Below are positions 51,511 through 60,191 of a DNA stretch of 64,000 nucleotides, piece after piece. The stretch's first letter is position 1; each line of letters starts with the position of its first letter. Source of the stretch: Chitinophaga sancti (lineage in GTDB: Bacteria > Bacteroidota > Bacteroidia > Chitinophagales > Chitinophagaceae); assembly GCF_034424315.1 (NCBI RefSeq), contig NZ_CP139972.1, forward strand, positions 1,736,001 through 1,800,000, in the 5' to 3' direction. Both the position numbers and the translations under genes were made by a program. Under the pieces are notes generated by a model that searched no databases, was not told where the DNA came from, and saw only the letters and a program-made list of their open reading frames with translations.

Positions 51511-51723
51511 TACACAAAGGCACTAAAGCCGGTGATGGCCCTGCCTACGATCGGTGAGTTGATCTCTTTTGTTCCTTCGTTTGAATAACCACTTATCTCC
51601 TACTTTCTTTGCCGTGGTGGTCAATCCAATGGCAGCGCCGGAGCCAATTTCGGGTTCGGTAAGGCCAAAGCCACCGATGATCTTCCATTGCTCCATTCCG
51701 GGTAACCATTCCTGTTTTTGTGC
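51510..51723 (-). pseudogene. Acyl-CoA dehydrogenase relic
   Basis: On the minus strand one frame gives QKQEWLPGMEQWKIIGGFGL and TEPEIGSGAAIGLTTTAKK, ending VGDKWLFK. This is the family's flavin and substrate contact region (FGLTEPxxGS, TTAKKxGDxW). Another frame then gives NSPIVGRAITGFSAFV and a stop. The two parts are joined out of frame with material missing between, and nothing like the ~380-residue enzyme surrounds them. It is a decayed fragment. The rest of 51471-51798 holds no other gene. Confidence 0.8.
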
Positions 51724-51798
51724 TTAGGAAACCAGGGGATGAATAGCCCCCATCCTAAAAAGAATTTAAAGTTGTAACCCTCTTTGCTAATAATTCTG

Positions 51799-52059
51799 CT
51801 AAACAATTGAAAACAACAACTTTGCAGGCAGTTCTGCTGCCAGCTGGATGTACTTAATTTGCTCCCCTACCAATTCTTCAATTTTCTTTTTTCCAAACAT
51901 GTTGTAAGGAAAACGTAACGTGATCTTAAATTTAATAGCAGGTTCGTCATTCTGTAACCTGTACCCGAAACGGATGTCTTTAATTTTTTCTTTACCGACT
52001 ACATTGGTAAGAAATGCTACAATTTCCGCCGGATGTTCTAAAGTTGCGCACTGTTGCAT
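51799..52059 (-). CDS. Small conserved-looking protein, unknown
   Basis: 86 residues. Soluble, alternating charged and hydrophobic: HPAEIVAFLTNVVGKEKIKD, FGYRLQNDEPAIKFKITLRF and KKIEELVGEQIKYIQLAAEL. The regular helix/strand pattern looks like a real protein. No domain is recognised, and no promoter of the standard type is seen. Confidence 0.55.
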   Translation of the reverse strand: MQQCATLEHPAEIVAFLTNVVGKEKIKDIRFGYRLQNDEPAIKFKITLRFPYNMFGKKKIEELVGEQIKYIQLAAELPAKLLFSIV

Positions 52060-52187
52060 GTCTGGTTAAGTTTTGGGGGCGCTTCGTGACGCCTTGTTCT
52101 GCAATAAATACTTAAGTCTGGACTTCAAAGGATGGGAATAGGACTGGATCTAACGGAAACAATGAACCTGGTTAATTACAAAACCGG

Positions 52188-52195
52188 TACATTTG
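52188..52195 (+). promoter_or_regulatory. -7 element upstream of the histidine kinase gene
   Basis: TACATTTG, about 97 nt before the ATG at 52293. No clear TTG -33 box. Confidence 0.35.
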
Positions 52196-52292
52196 TGTAC
52201 TATGCACTACTACAACTACCAGGAATAAAAGACGCGTTTTAATTAATTTTAGTATTAAACCTTATCCAGGAATTTACCTCGTCAAGTTTTAG

Positions 52293-53627
52293 ATGAAAAT
52301 ATATTTATTCACTGCAATTGAGCAGGTATTTAAAAAGGACTTTTATCACCAGATCCGGGCACAAAACATGCGGGTAACCGGCATAACTGCCGCAATTATA
52401 ACATGTACTACCCTAATAACCCATCTTATTACGCTGTATTTACCAGTGGCTAAAAGGCTGCCTGCGGGGCAATGGGAGGACCTCCTTGTAATTCAGCGGT
52501 TACTTGTTATCAGTTCTGCGCTTATAGCGGTGGCGATCTACCTGGTCAGGAGCACGCTACCGTTAACTAAGCAAAACAGATACCATTTTCTCGTCATCCT
52601 TTATGCTTTGTGCTTCATTGGTGCATGTATGGCCCTTACATTTCTGGCCCAGCATAATCCTAAAAACACGATGACCATGATGCTGATTGGCTTGCTGGTC
52701 ATAGCAATGGTTATGGTGTTTTCTTTTGTCCAGCTACTGAGCATTTGCCTGGTGACGGGTATTACTTTTTCGATCTTCCTGCACCTGTTCCAGGTAGATC
52801 CCATACAACTTGCTGGTAATTTAAATATTTTTTGGTTAATGTTGTGTGCCTTCTTTGTGATTTCCAGGCTTTTATATTCCTACCATGCAAATTATTTCAT
52901 TAAGATAAAGACTATTGAGCAAAAAAACGAGGAAATTGCGGCGGCCAACAAACTAAAAACGGAGATCCTGGGGATTGTAGCGCATGACCTACGGAGTCCT
53001 ATTTCGGGGATCCGCTCGGTACTGCACCTGATGCAGGAATATCCGTTTACCCCTGAACAGGAAAATAAATACCTGCAATGGATCGGTGAAGCCTGTAGCA
53101 GCGCGGACCAGATCATAGAAGAGCTGCTGACGGCAGCGCGGCAGTCAGAAGAAGACAAACTGCAAACAAATTATATTTCCCTGAATGACTGGCTGGAAAA
53201 TGTTCGCGATAACTGGCAGCAACAGGTTAAGCACCAACAGCGCTTATTGCTGGAGTTGCCTAAGGGGGAGATAAAGGCACATGTTCATACCGGTAAACTG
53301 CAGCGCGTGGTAGATAATCTGCTGCACAATGCTTTGAAGTTTACACCTGACGGCGGGGATATTACCCTTGGAATGAGGCCGCATCGTGGAGGTGTGCGGA
53401 TCACAGTGGCAGATACAGGTATAGGTATACCGCAGGAGATGCTACCGAATATATTTGACCGTTTTACTTCAGCCCGGCGGAAGGGCCTTCATCATGAACC
53501 TTCCACCGGTCTGGGGCTGCACATTTGCAAGCAACTGGTGCAGCAGCACGGTGGCAATATCTACGTATCATCACAAGAGAATAAAGGTACTGTGTTTAAT
53601 ATTGACCTGCCTTATACAGTGTTGTAA
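52293..53627 (+). CDS. Membrane sensor histidine kinase
   Basis: 444 residues. Six or so N-terminal membrane helices (VTGITAAIITCTTLITHLIT, LVILYALCFIGACMALTFLA, MMLIGLLVIAMVMVFSFVQL, NIFWLMLCAFFVISRLLY). The linker is coiled. The HisKA phospho-His is His231 in ILGIVAHDLRSPISGIRSVL, and the HATPase has VVDNLLHNALKFTPDG, VADTGIGIPQEMLPNIFDRF and GLGLHICKQLVQQHGG. The input domain has no named family; no response regulator is adjacent. Confidence 0.92.
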   Translation: MKIYLFTAIEQVFKKDFYHQIRAQNMRVTGITAAIITCTTLITHLITLYLPVAKRLPAGQWEDLLVIQRLLVISSALIAVAIYLVRSTLPLTKQNRYHFLVILYALCFIGACMALTFLAQHNPKNTMTMMLIGLLVIAMVMVFSFVQLLSICLVTGITFSIFLHLFQVDPIQLAGNLNIFWLMLCAFFVISRLLYSYHANYFIKIKTIEQKNEEIAAANKLKTEILGIVAHDLRSPISGIRSVLHLMQEYPFTPEQENKYLQWIGEACSSADQIIEELLTAARQSEEDKLQTNYISLNDWLENVRDNWQQQVKHQQRLLLELPKGEIKAHVHTGKLQRVVDNLLHNALKFTPDGGDITLGMRPHRGGVRITVADTGIGIPQEMLPNIFDRFTSARRKGLHHEPSTGLGLHICKQLVQQHGGNIYVSSQENKGTVFNIDLPYTVL

Positions 53628-53802
53628 GCTGAGTGGAGATCCTAACGAATACCGGGATTTAGTTTATAAGCTACTACACGGATTTGTTATTCAACTGTCT
53701 CTGTTATCAATCATCAAATAAGGAGATCTTATTCAAACAAACCTGACATTCTGCATGGATAAGGTAATTTCGTTCGCCCCTGCCCTACATGTTGTACTAA
53801 GC

Positions 53803-54066
53803 TCAAGGATAAGATGTGGCAGCGTTTCCACGATCTTCCACATGAACTACCTCTAAAATACGGGTAGCAATTGCGTTTACCAATTGTGGATCTGCGGCAT
53901 AGTCCGGATTTGGTTGTAAATCGCCGTTTACCTGCAGTAAATAATCGATGGAATGCTCTTCATCCAGTACGGCCTTATAGTGCTCGATACCTCTTGTTTC
54001 ATGCGGCTGTACAACTACGATGTAGTTGCTGCCCTTCAGGTCAAAGTCTAATGTGAAATCTTTCAT
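53803..54066 (-). CDS. Small soluble protein, unknown
   Basis: 87 residues. FTLDFDLKGSNYIVVVQPHE and YKAVLDEEHSIDYLLQVNGD look like a compact alpha/beta fold. There is no signal peptide and no recognised family. Flanked by gaps on both sides, so it is transcribed alone. Confidence 0.6.
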   Translation of the reverse strand: MKDFTLDFDLKGSNYIVVVQPHETRGIEHYKAVLDEEHSIDYLLQVNGDLQPNPDYAADPQLVNAIATRILEVVHVEDRGNAATSYP

Positions 54067-54206
54067 ATGGCATCACTTTTAAATGCAATACGCAAAATTG
54101 TCCATACAGCGTAGTAGGTTGTAGATGTAGATTGCCTGCTGATCTTTTTGCGTTACATAAATATAACAAAATTAAGGCCATGCAGGTGCAATAAATCTAT
54201 CAACAA

Positions 54207-54752
54207 TTAGTCTTCTTTTCCACCTTTTTCACCCGTGAACCAATGTTCTTTCTGTTTGAAGAGAACATTGAAGGTGGTCAATGAACCATATATGCGGGTG
54301 ATATATTGTTGCATATTCACTTTGTCCTCGTCGGAGAGCTGCTTGTGACTGTTCACCTGTTGTTCCATGGCACGAAGGCGATCTCTTACCATCACGATTT
54401 TATGAAAGAAAACTTCTATGGGTACTTCTTTTGGTTTCAGCGAAGCATCTTTAGGTTGCAGTAGCATAGTACCTCCCTCCCACTTGTCGCCCAACGGGAT
54501 GATCTCGCTGGGTTCTCCCCAGAGACGCAGGATTTTTAATAATGAAGTTTCGACAGCGGAGGTAGTTTCCACTTCTATGCTTTGGTTTTCGATGTGCAGG
54601 ATTTCGAAGAGTGGATCAGTTTTGTCTACTTCAATGACACCCTGGTCCATAAAAGTGACTACATACTGGGCGTATTTTACACCTATAATAACACCGGGAC
54701 CATATTTGGCGTGTTGTACCCGAGAACCTTTGCCGGCGGTTAATTCTTCCAT
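54207..54752 (-). CDS. Soluble protein with N-terminal Tudor/CarD-like domain
   Basis: 181 residues. The first ~60 residues (GSRVQHAKYGPGVIIGVKYA, YVVTFMDQGVIEVDK) fit the small SH3-like barrel found in CarD and at the C-terminus of UvrD/PcrA (pattern G-x-V-x-H-x-x-F/Y-G-x-G). The rest is helical and charged (FHKIVMVRDRLRAMEQQV). Such barrels bind RNA polymerase, so a role in transcription or repair is possible but unproven. It lies 39 nt downstream of the alcohol dehydrogenase and may be co-transcribed. Confidence 0.7.
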   Translation of the reverse strand: MEELTAGKGSRVQHAKYGPGVIIGVKYAQYVVTFMDQGVIEVDKTDPLFEILHIENQSIEVETTSAVETSLLKILRLWGEPSEIIPLGDKWEGGTMLLQPKDASLKPKEVPIEVFFHKIVMVRDRLRAMEQQVNSHKQLSDEDKVNMQQYITRIYGSLTTFNVLFKQKEHWFTGEKGGKED

Positions 54753-54791
54753 GCTGTGCGATTTTTGTACAAGATATTGAAAAAGTGTTAG

Positions 54792-55811
54792 TTAGCCCAA
54801 TTCTACCATAGCCTTTATCACCCCGTTCCTGGGGTCCAGCCAGCTATTGAACTCCTTTTTCACCGCTTCAAACTTTACCCTGTGGGTAATATACGTTACC
54901 GGGTCTACTTCTCCGTTCTTCATATTCTTTATCACATGTTCAAAGTCTTCCCTGGTGGCATTGCGGCTGCTCATCAGGGTCGCTTCTCTTTTATGAAATT
55001 CCGGATGACTAACACTGATCTCTCCTTTTTGTAAACCCACCAATACGTACCTGGCACCATGCGCCATATATTGAAAACCGTTATTGATTGCTTTCTGACT
55101 ACCAGTCGCGTCAATCACAACGGTAGGCATATCACCGTTAGTGATTTCCTGCAAAACAGACATCACATCTGCCGTAGTTGGATTAATTGTATGGCTGACC
55201 TTTAATTTATCCTTGCAAAATTGCAGGCGACCTTCATTGATGTCCATGGCGATGACTTTGCCACCGGCTATACGGGCAAACTCCATGATACCAAGGCCAA
55301 TAGGACCCGCGCCGATCACTAATACAAATTCGCCGGGGCTAACAGCAGCACGACGTACACCATGTGCACCAATGGCGAGTGGTTCTACCAGGGCCAGGGC
55401 TTCCATGCTGAGGCCTTCGCCGTGGATCAGGGAAGAAGAGGGAACGGAAAGGTATTCTGCCATTCCCCCGTCGATGTGTACGCCACAAACCTGGATGCGG
55501 GTGCAGCAGTTTGGCTTGCCGCTGCGACAGGCAATGCAGGTACCACAATTAAAATAAGGGATGAAAGTGACGGACTCGCCGATAGTGAAACCGGGGGCAT
55601 TGTCAGCAGCTACCAGTTCACCGGCCAGCTCATGGCCAAGGATGCGGGGGTACACGAAATAAGGTTGTGTACCTTCAAAAGCGTGGAGGTCTGTACCACA
55701 AATGCCGATACGTTTGATCTTTAGGATAGAATGATTGGCAGTTAATACTGGCATTTCTTTCTGGCCGTAGTCAAACTGACCGGGTGTGGTGCAGGTAAGC
55801 GTTTTTATCAT
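54792..55811 (-). CDS. Zinc-dependent alcohol dehydrogenase family enzyme
   Basis: 339 residues. Medium-chain dehydrogenase: catalytic zinc ligands in GICGTDLHAF and ILGHELAGE, structural zinc loop CGTCIACRSGKPNCC, and the NAD(P) motif LVIGAGPIGLGIMEFARIAG with an acidic AMDINEGRL, which favours NAD. Closest in pattern to sorbitol/threonine/L-gulonate dehydrogenases; the substrate is uncertain. It follows the mla terminator on the same strand. Confidence 0.92.
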   Translation of the reverse strand: MIKTLTCTTPGQFDYGQKEMPVLTANHSILKIKRIGICGTDLHAFEGTQPYFVYPRILGHELAGELVAADNAPGFTIGESVTFIPYFNCGTCIACRSGKPNCCTRIQVCGVHIDGGMAEYLSVPSSSLIHGEGLSMEALALVEPLAIGAHGVRRAAVSPGEFVLVIGAGPIGLGIMEFARIAGGKVIAMDINEGRLQFCKDKLKVSHTINPTTADVMSVLQEITNGDMPTVVIDATGSQKAINNGFQYMAHGARYVLVGLQKGEISVSHPEFHKREATLMSSRNATREDFEHVIKNMKNGEVDPVTYITHRVKFEAVKKEFNSWLDPRNGVIKAMVELG

Positions 55812-55825
55812 AAGATGTAAAATAA

Positions 55826-55866
55826 AAAAAATCCTGTTCTTACTTTCGGTAAAAACAGGATTTTTT
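55826..55866 (-). terminator. mlaEFD operon terminator
   Basis: Stem AAAAAATCCTGTT / AACAGGATTTTTT between mlaD and the alcohol dehydrogenase gene. T-runs exist on both strands. Confidence 0.8.
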
Positions 55867-55916
55867 ACGAGGGGAGTTTTTGGCCTGGGGCCGGCTAATT
55901 GATTATTCCGGGTATA

Positions 55917-56717
55917 TTAATTGTCTTTGGGAATATTAATCGAGGAACTGTCCTTATCGTTTTTCTTTGTTTTCTTTTTCTCTTGTTTCTCCTCCTGTTT
56001 TTCTTTTTTCTCCTGTGCTTCCTTAGCTGCTTTTTCTTTCTTCCTGAAATAGCCTCTCAACAGAAAATTATGTTTCAGCGCTTCCATATTCTCACTAAAG
56101 CCTTCTGATCCTTTGTGCACTGCCTTCATTGTCTTCTTGGCCTCGTTCACGGTACCCTCCAGGTCGTTTGCCATACTATCACTGTACAATAATCTGCCGA
56201 TGCTACCCTTTCCCTGGTTTACCTGGGTGGCGATCCCCGCCAGCTGTTCCGTAATTACTTCTGCATTGGATGCCACACCAGAAAGCCTGTCCAGTACCTT
56301 ATCAAACTGCATAGGGTCCACGGCATTAATGGTTTCACCATCTTTCACCGGCACGTTTGAATTCGTACCTGAACTGATCGCCACCAGCTTATCGCCCATC
56401 AATCCATCAGAACTGATACTTGCAACCGCTCCTTTTTTAATATAAGGCTGTACTTTTTTCTGTACGATCAAAGTTACGCGGGCTGTAGAATCTGAGAGGA
56501 TATCAATATTGTCTACAGTGCCCACATCGATACCAACAAAGCGGATATTATTACCTACCTGTAAGCCCCCTACGTTTTTGAATGTGCTATAGAGTGTGAA
56601 CGTACTCCGGAACATATTCTTATTCCTCCCGATAAGGAAGATCCCTATCAGCAACAAGAGGACGGTGACCGATGTAAAGATACCAACCTTCACTTTCTGA
56701 GATGTCTTGTCGTGCAT
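55917..56717 (-). CDS. mlaD: MCE/MlaD lipid-binding subunit
   Basis: 266 residues. One N-terminal membrane helix (VGIFTSVTVLLLLIGIFLIG), then the MCE domain (FTLYSTFKNVGGLQVGNNIR, VRFVGIDVGTVDNI-like FVGIDVGTVDNIDI, GLMGDKLVAISSGTNSNVPV). The C-terminus is a long helical, highly charged Lys/Glu tail (EKAAKEAQEKKEKQEEKQEK). MlaD hexamers bind phospholipids in the periplasm. It is last of mlaE-mlaF-mlaD on the minus strand, 6 nt after mlaF. Confidence 0.93.
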   Translation of the reverse strand: MHDKTSQKVKVGIFTSVTVLLLLIGIFLIGRNKNMFRSTFTLYSTFKNVGGLQVGNNIRFVGIDVGTVDNIDILSDSTARVTLIVQKKVQPYIKKGAVASISSDGLMGDKLVAISSGTNSNVPVKDGETINAVDPMQFDKVLDRLSGVASNAEVITEQLAGIATQVNQGKGSIGRLLYSDSMANDLEGTVNEAKKTMKAVHKGSEGFSENMEALKHNFLLRGYFRKKEKAAKEAQEKKEKQEEKQEKKKTKKNDKDSSSINIPKDN

Positions 56718-56723
56718 ATCGTA

Positions 56724-57560
56724 TTATTTGAAAAAGTTATTAATGAGTTCATCCGGTGACTTTGCCAGCTCGTCATATGTACCGGTGGCTATATATTCTC
56801 CGTCATTCATCACTACGATCCTGTCGGCAGTAATTCTTGCACAGGGCATATCGTGGGTGATAATGATGGCAGAGGTTTCGTATTTTTCCTGCAGGGTTAC
56901 GATCAGTTCACTGATCTCCCTGGCGGTGATAGGATCCAGGCCGGTAGTTGGCTCATCGTACAGCATGATCTGTGGACGAAGGATCAGTGTTCTTGCCAGA
57001 CCTACACGTTTGCGCATCCCTCCTGAAAGGTCCGAAGGATACTTATCGATAGCATCTTTGAGTCCTACGCTATCCAGTGCATCTTCTACCCTTTTGGTCA
57101 GCTCTGCTTTATCTTTTATCTGCAATACCCGGGTGAGTGGAAATTCCAGGTTCTCTCTTACTGTCATTGAATCGTATAAGGCCCCACTCTGAAAGAGAAA
57201 ACCGATCTTTGTTCTGATCTCTTTTAATTCATCTTCATTCAGCGAAGAGATCTCTTTTCCCAGCACTTCCAGTTTACCTTCATCAGGTTCGAGCAAGCCG
57301 GCAATACATTGTATAGTGACTGATTTACCCTGTCCTGAACGCCCCAGAACGACGATATTTTCGCCTTTATGCAGTTCCAGGTTGATGTCTTTCAGCACCT
57401 GATTGTCACCGAAAGATTTCTTTAGGTGTTCAATGCGGATTACGACACCATCTTCCGGTACCTGTTCGGTATCCTGTAATTTCGTTTCCGCTGTATCTTT
57501 CGGTTGCTCTGTTTCTTTTTCCGGAGCATCCTCGAATTTTTTTATAGTTGCCTGCTCCAT
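56724..57560 (-). CDS. mlaF: MlaF-type ABC ATPase
   Basis: 278 residues. Walker A GRSGQGKSVTIQ, signature LSGGMRKRVGLARTL and Walker B IMLYDEPTTGLDPITAREI, which is the MlaF form. The first ~35 residues (KKFEDAPEKETEQPKDTAET) are an extra acidic N-terminal extension not present in E. coli MlaF; its role is unknown. It energises retrograde phospholipid transport with MlaE. Confidence 0.94.
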   Translation of the reverse strand: MEQATIKKFEDAPEKETEQPKDTAETKLQDTEQVPEDGVVIRIEHLKKSFGDNQVLKDINLELHKGENIVVLGRSGQGKSVTIQCIAGLLEPDEGKLEVLGKEISSLNEDELKEIRTKIGFLFQSGALYDSMTVRENLEFPLTRVLQIKDKAELTKRVEDALDSVGLKDAIDKYPSDLSGGMRKRVGLARTLILRPQIMLYDEPTTGLDPITAREISELIVTLQEKYETSAIIITHDMPCARITADRIVVMNDGEYIATGTYDELAKSPDELINNFFK

Positions 57561-57562
57561 AA

Positions 57563-58348
57563 TTAATAATATAACAGGTTAGTAATTTGTACCGCCACTG
57601 CATCCAGCAATATGATCCAGAGAGAGGCCGTTACTACCGCTGAATTGGCTGCCAGGCCTACGCTTTCAGTACCACGGGCTGCGTGATACCCTTTGTAACA
57701 TCCTATAAAACCAATGGCAAATCCGAAGAAGAATGTTTTGACCACGGCCGGAATCATATCACTGAATTCCAGTGCGGCAAAGGCTTTGCGGAAGAAGAGG
57801 GTGGCGCTCACATGGCCCTGTGTATTTACACCTAGCCAGCCTCCTGCAAAAGCCAGGGCATCGGCCATTACGGTCAGCAAAGGCACCATGAGGGTACAAG
57901 CCAGAATACGGGTCACTACCAGGTATTGAATGGGGTTTGCACTGGATACCTCCATGGCATCGATCTGCTCAGTTACCTTCATACTTCCCAGTTCCGCTCC
58001 TATGCTGGAAGCAATCTTACCTGTACAGATCAGGGCTATGATCATAGGCCCGATTTCACGTACAATGGAGATAGCCACCATGCCGGGTACAAAACTCTCC
58101 GCTCCAAACTGTTTCATGGTAGGCTGGGTCTGCAGGGTGAGCACGAATCCGATAATAAAACCGGAAATAGCGACCAGGGAAATGGACCGGACACCTATTA
58201 CATAACATTGATGGAGAAATTCATTCCATTCGAAGCCATTTCGGAAAATATTCCGGCCAAACTGGGTGGCAAAGGAAACCTGTTCCCCCACCGCGGCCAT
58301 GTATCTATTTAAGGATGAAGTAATTGCACTAGCCATAATCGTTCGCAT
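57563..58348 (-). CDS. mlaE: MlaE-type ABC permease
   Basis: 261 residues. MlaE/YrbE fold: amphipathic N-terminus, VISGFIIGFVLTLQTQPT-type helix (AISGFIIGFVLTLQTQ), VREIGPMIIALICTGKIASS, IGAELGSMKVTEQIDAMEV and FGFAIGFIGCYKGYHAARG, the conserved family motifs. Start at ATG 58348; ATG 58336 is equally possible. First gene of the operon, 2 nt before mlaF. Confidence 0.93.
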   Translation of the reverse strand: MRTIMASAITSSLNRYMAAVGEQVSFATQFGRNIFRNGFEWNEFLHQCYVIGVRSISLVAISGFIIGFVLTLQTQPTMKQFGAESFVPGMVAISIVREIGPMIIALICTGKIASSIGAELGSMKVTEQIDAMEVSSANPIQYLVVTRILACTLMVPLLTVMADALAFAGGWLGVNTQGHVSATLFFRKAFAALEFSDMIPAVVKTFFFGFAIGFIGCYKGYHAARGTESVGLAANSAVVTASLWIILLDAVAVQITNLLYY

Positions 58349-58521
58349 TGGTGATCGTTTTTCATTCTGATGATGCAGCTTGTACAAATAGATGTAATTT
58401 CATGCCACCCTTTTTTACCTGTTTTTAGTCATAAAATAGCTGGTAAATGGGTATTATTTTACCCAATTGTAGTATTCCGGTGGGAAGGAAACTGCAAAGC
58501 AGGGTGATCACTTATTTTTTT

Positions 58522-58529
58522 TATTTTTG
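58522..58529 (+). promoter_or_regulatory. -7 element of the TPM-domain gene
   Basis: TATTTTTG followed by 8 nt and the ATG at 58538; the transcript would be leaderless or nearly so. Confidence 0.45.
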
Positions 58530-58537
58530 AACCCATC

Positions 58538-60130
58538 ATGAAAAACAGAAATTGTCAGCTGTTCGTTTTACTGCTCTTGCTACTGGTACAGTGTACTTCT
58601 AAAAAGCACAATTACGCAGAAGAGATCCCTGATCCCATGAAAAAGGGCGGGTATGTGAGCAATCCGGATCATATTATATCAGAAGATGCGACTGCGCAGC
58701 TGAATGACCTTCTTGGTAAACTGGACCAGGCAGGCAAAGCTCAGATTGCGGTGGTATTACTGAATAGCATTGGTAGTCAGGTTATTGAAGACGTATCGCA
58801 CAATATCTTTAAGACCTGGAAACCGGGGAAAAAGGAAGGCAATAACGGTTTGGTGGTGCTCCTGGTGAAGGATCAGCACAAGATCCGCTTTGAAACGGGA
58901 TATGGATTGGAAGGTGATCTGCCCGATGTTATTTGTTTCCGTATACAGCAGGCCGTGATGCTTCCATATTTTAAGAAAGATAATTACGATGCTGGTTTGA
59001 TAAAGGGCCTGGAAGCAGTGGCACAGATCTTAACGAATCCGGAAGGTGCTGTGAATGTGGCAGATAATGGTGATGTAACAGTGGATACAAGCGTTCAGGC
59101 AGGTGCTACGGCTCCTGCAGGTGATTCCACTTCCGAAATAGCGGAAGCCGGGCAGCCTTTGATGGGAAATGCTTCGCAGGATGTAGCAGCTGATAGTGCC
59201 GGGGCAACAGCCGAAGAACCGGTACCTGCGTATATGCAGCCGGAGGAAGAAGGTATTTCACGCCCTGGACTGGGTACATTCATATTCTATATACTCTATA
59301 TCGTATTTAGTGCGATTACTTTTGGTGTGCTGAAAGGCAATAAACATAAAGGAGACCTGTACAGAACCACCTGGCTGGCAAGATGCTTTATTTTCTTTGT
59401 ACCAGGCATTATTGTGAGCATACTTAGTTATGGACTGAACATACCTTATAGCATCTGGTTCGCAATTGGACTTTGCTATGGTACATGGCTAATATACCTT
59501 TCTTACAGGTATATGCTGGTCAACGCAAGGGAAAAGAAACTTGAAAATGCCGACAGGCATGAACGTTATGAATCGCTGAATATTGCGCATAAGAACCTGC
59601 TCTATACGGCTTTTGTATTCCCTGTTCCTTTCCTTGTCTACTATCGCTGGCACGAGGCACGCATGAAGAAACTGCGGTATCAGCCTTATGACTGCGATAC
59701 CTGTTCACAGCCCATGACATTACTGAGCAGGAATAAGAAGAAGCCTTTCCTGAATAAGGTCCAGGCTGCGGAAGAGAAAGTGGGATCGGTGATTTACGAT
59801 GTATGGCATTGTAAAAACTGTAATACACAAAAGACAATCGGGTATGATAGTATTTATACAAAAGTAACTACCTGCCCGAAGTGCAATAACAAAACCTTTG
59901 AAGCAACACATACACAAACTGTAAAACGGGCCACTGAAAGTTCAGCAGGTGAAGGGATCCAATTCTACGAATGCAGGTATTGCAATTATGTTAAAAAAGA
60001 ACCTTTTGTCATACCCAGGATCAGTTCTTCTTCCTCCTCCTCATCTTCCTCCGGTAGCTCCTCCTCTTCCTCTGGTGGCAGCTGGGGTGGCGGTTCTTCG
60101 GGCGGAGGTGGGTCTACCAGCAGCTGGTAA
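58538..60130 (+). CDS. TPM-domain lipoprotein with membrane block and zinc-ribbon-like region
   Basis: 530 residues. Lipobox LLLLLLVQC (Cys19). TPM domain ~37-168 (DLLGKLDQAGKAQIAVVLLN, FKTWKPGKKEGNNGLVVLLV, IRFETGYGLEGDLPD), related to phosphatases and the YgcG family. An Ala/Glu/Pro-rich linker follows, then about four membrane helices (~250-390). After those come four CxxC pairs (CDTC, CKNC, CPKC, CRYC), as in paired zinc ribbons. The tail is Ser/Gly-rich and ends in Trp (SGGGGSTSSW), as in YgcG-type proteins. Function of the whole is unknown. Confidence 0.85.
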   Translation: MKNRNCQLFVLLLLLLVQCTSKKHNYAEEIPDPMKKGGYVSNPDHIISEDATAQLNDLLGKLDQAGKAQIAVVLLNSIGSQVIEDVSHNIFKTWKPGKKEGNNGLVVLLVKDQHKIRFETGYGLEGDLPDVICFRIQQAVMLPYFKKDNYDAGLIKGLEAVAQILTNPEGAVNVADNGDVTVDTSVQAGATAPAGDSTSEIAEAGQPLMGNASQDVAADSAGATAEEPVPAYMQPEEEGISRPGLGTFIFYILYIVFSAITFGVLKGNKHKGDLYRTTWLARCFIFFVPGIIVSILSYGLNIPYSIWFAIGLCYGTWLIYLSYRYMLVNAREKKLENADRHERYESLNIAHKNLLYTAFVFPVPFLVYYRWHEARMKKLRYQPYDCDTCSQPMTLLSRNKKKPFLNKVQAAEEKVGSVIYDVWHCKNCNTQKTIGYDSIYTKVTTCPKCNNKTFEATHTQTVKRATESSAGEGIQFYECRYCNYVKKEPFVIPRISSSSSSSSSSGSSSSSSGGSWGGGSSGGGGSTSSW

Positions 60131-60179
60131 AATGACGGGAAATTGATTTTCGTCAGTGATATATATCAGGATAAATAAA

Positions 60180-60187
60180 TACTTTTG
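60180..60187 (+). promoter_or_regulatory. -7 element of the desaturase gene (leaderless)
   Basis: TACTTTTG followed by TGCT and the ATG at 60192. The ATG at 60192 is therefore preferred over an upstream in-frame start at 60156. Confidence 0.55.
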
Positions 60188-60191
60188 TGCT

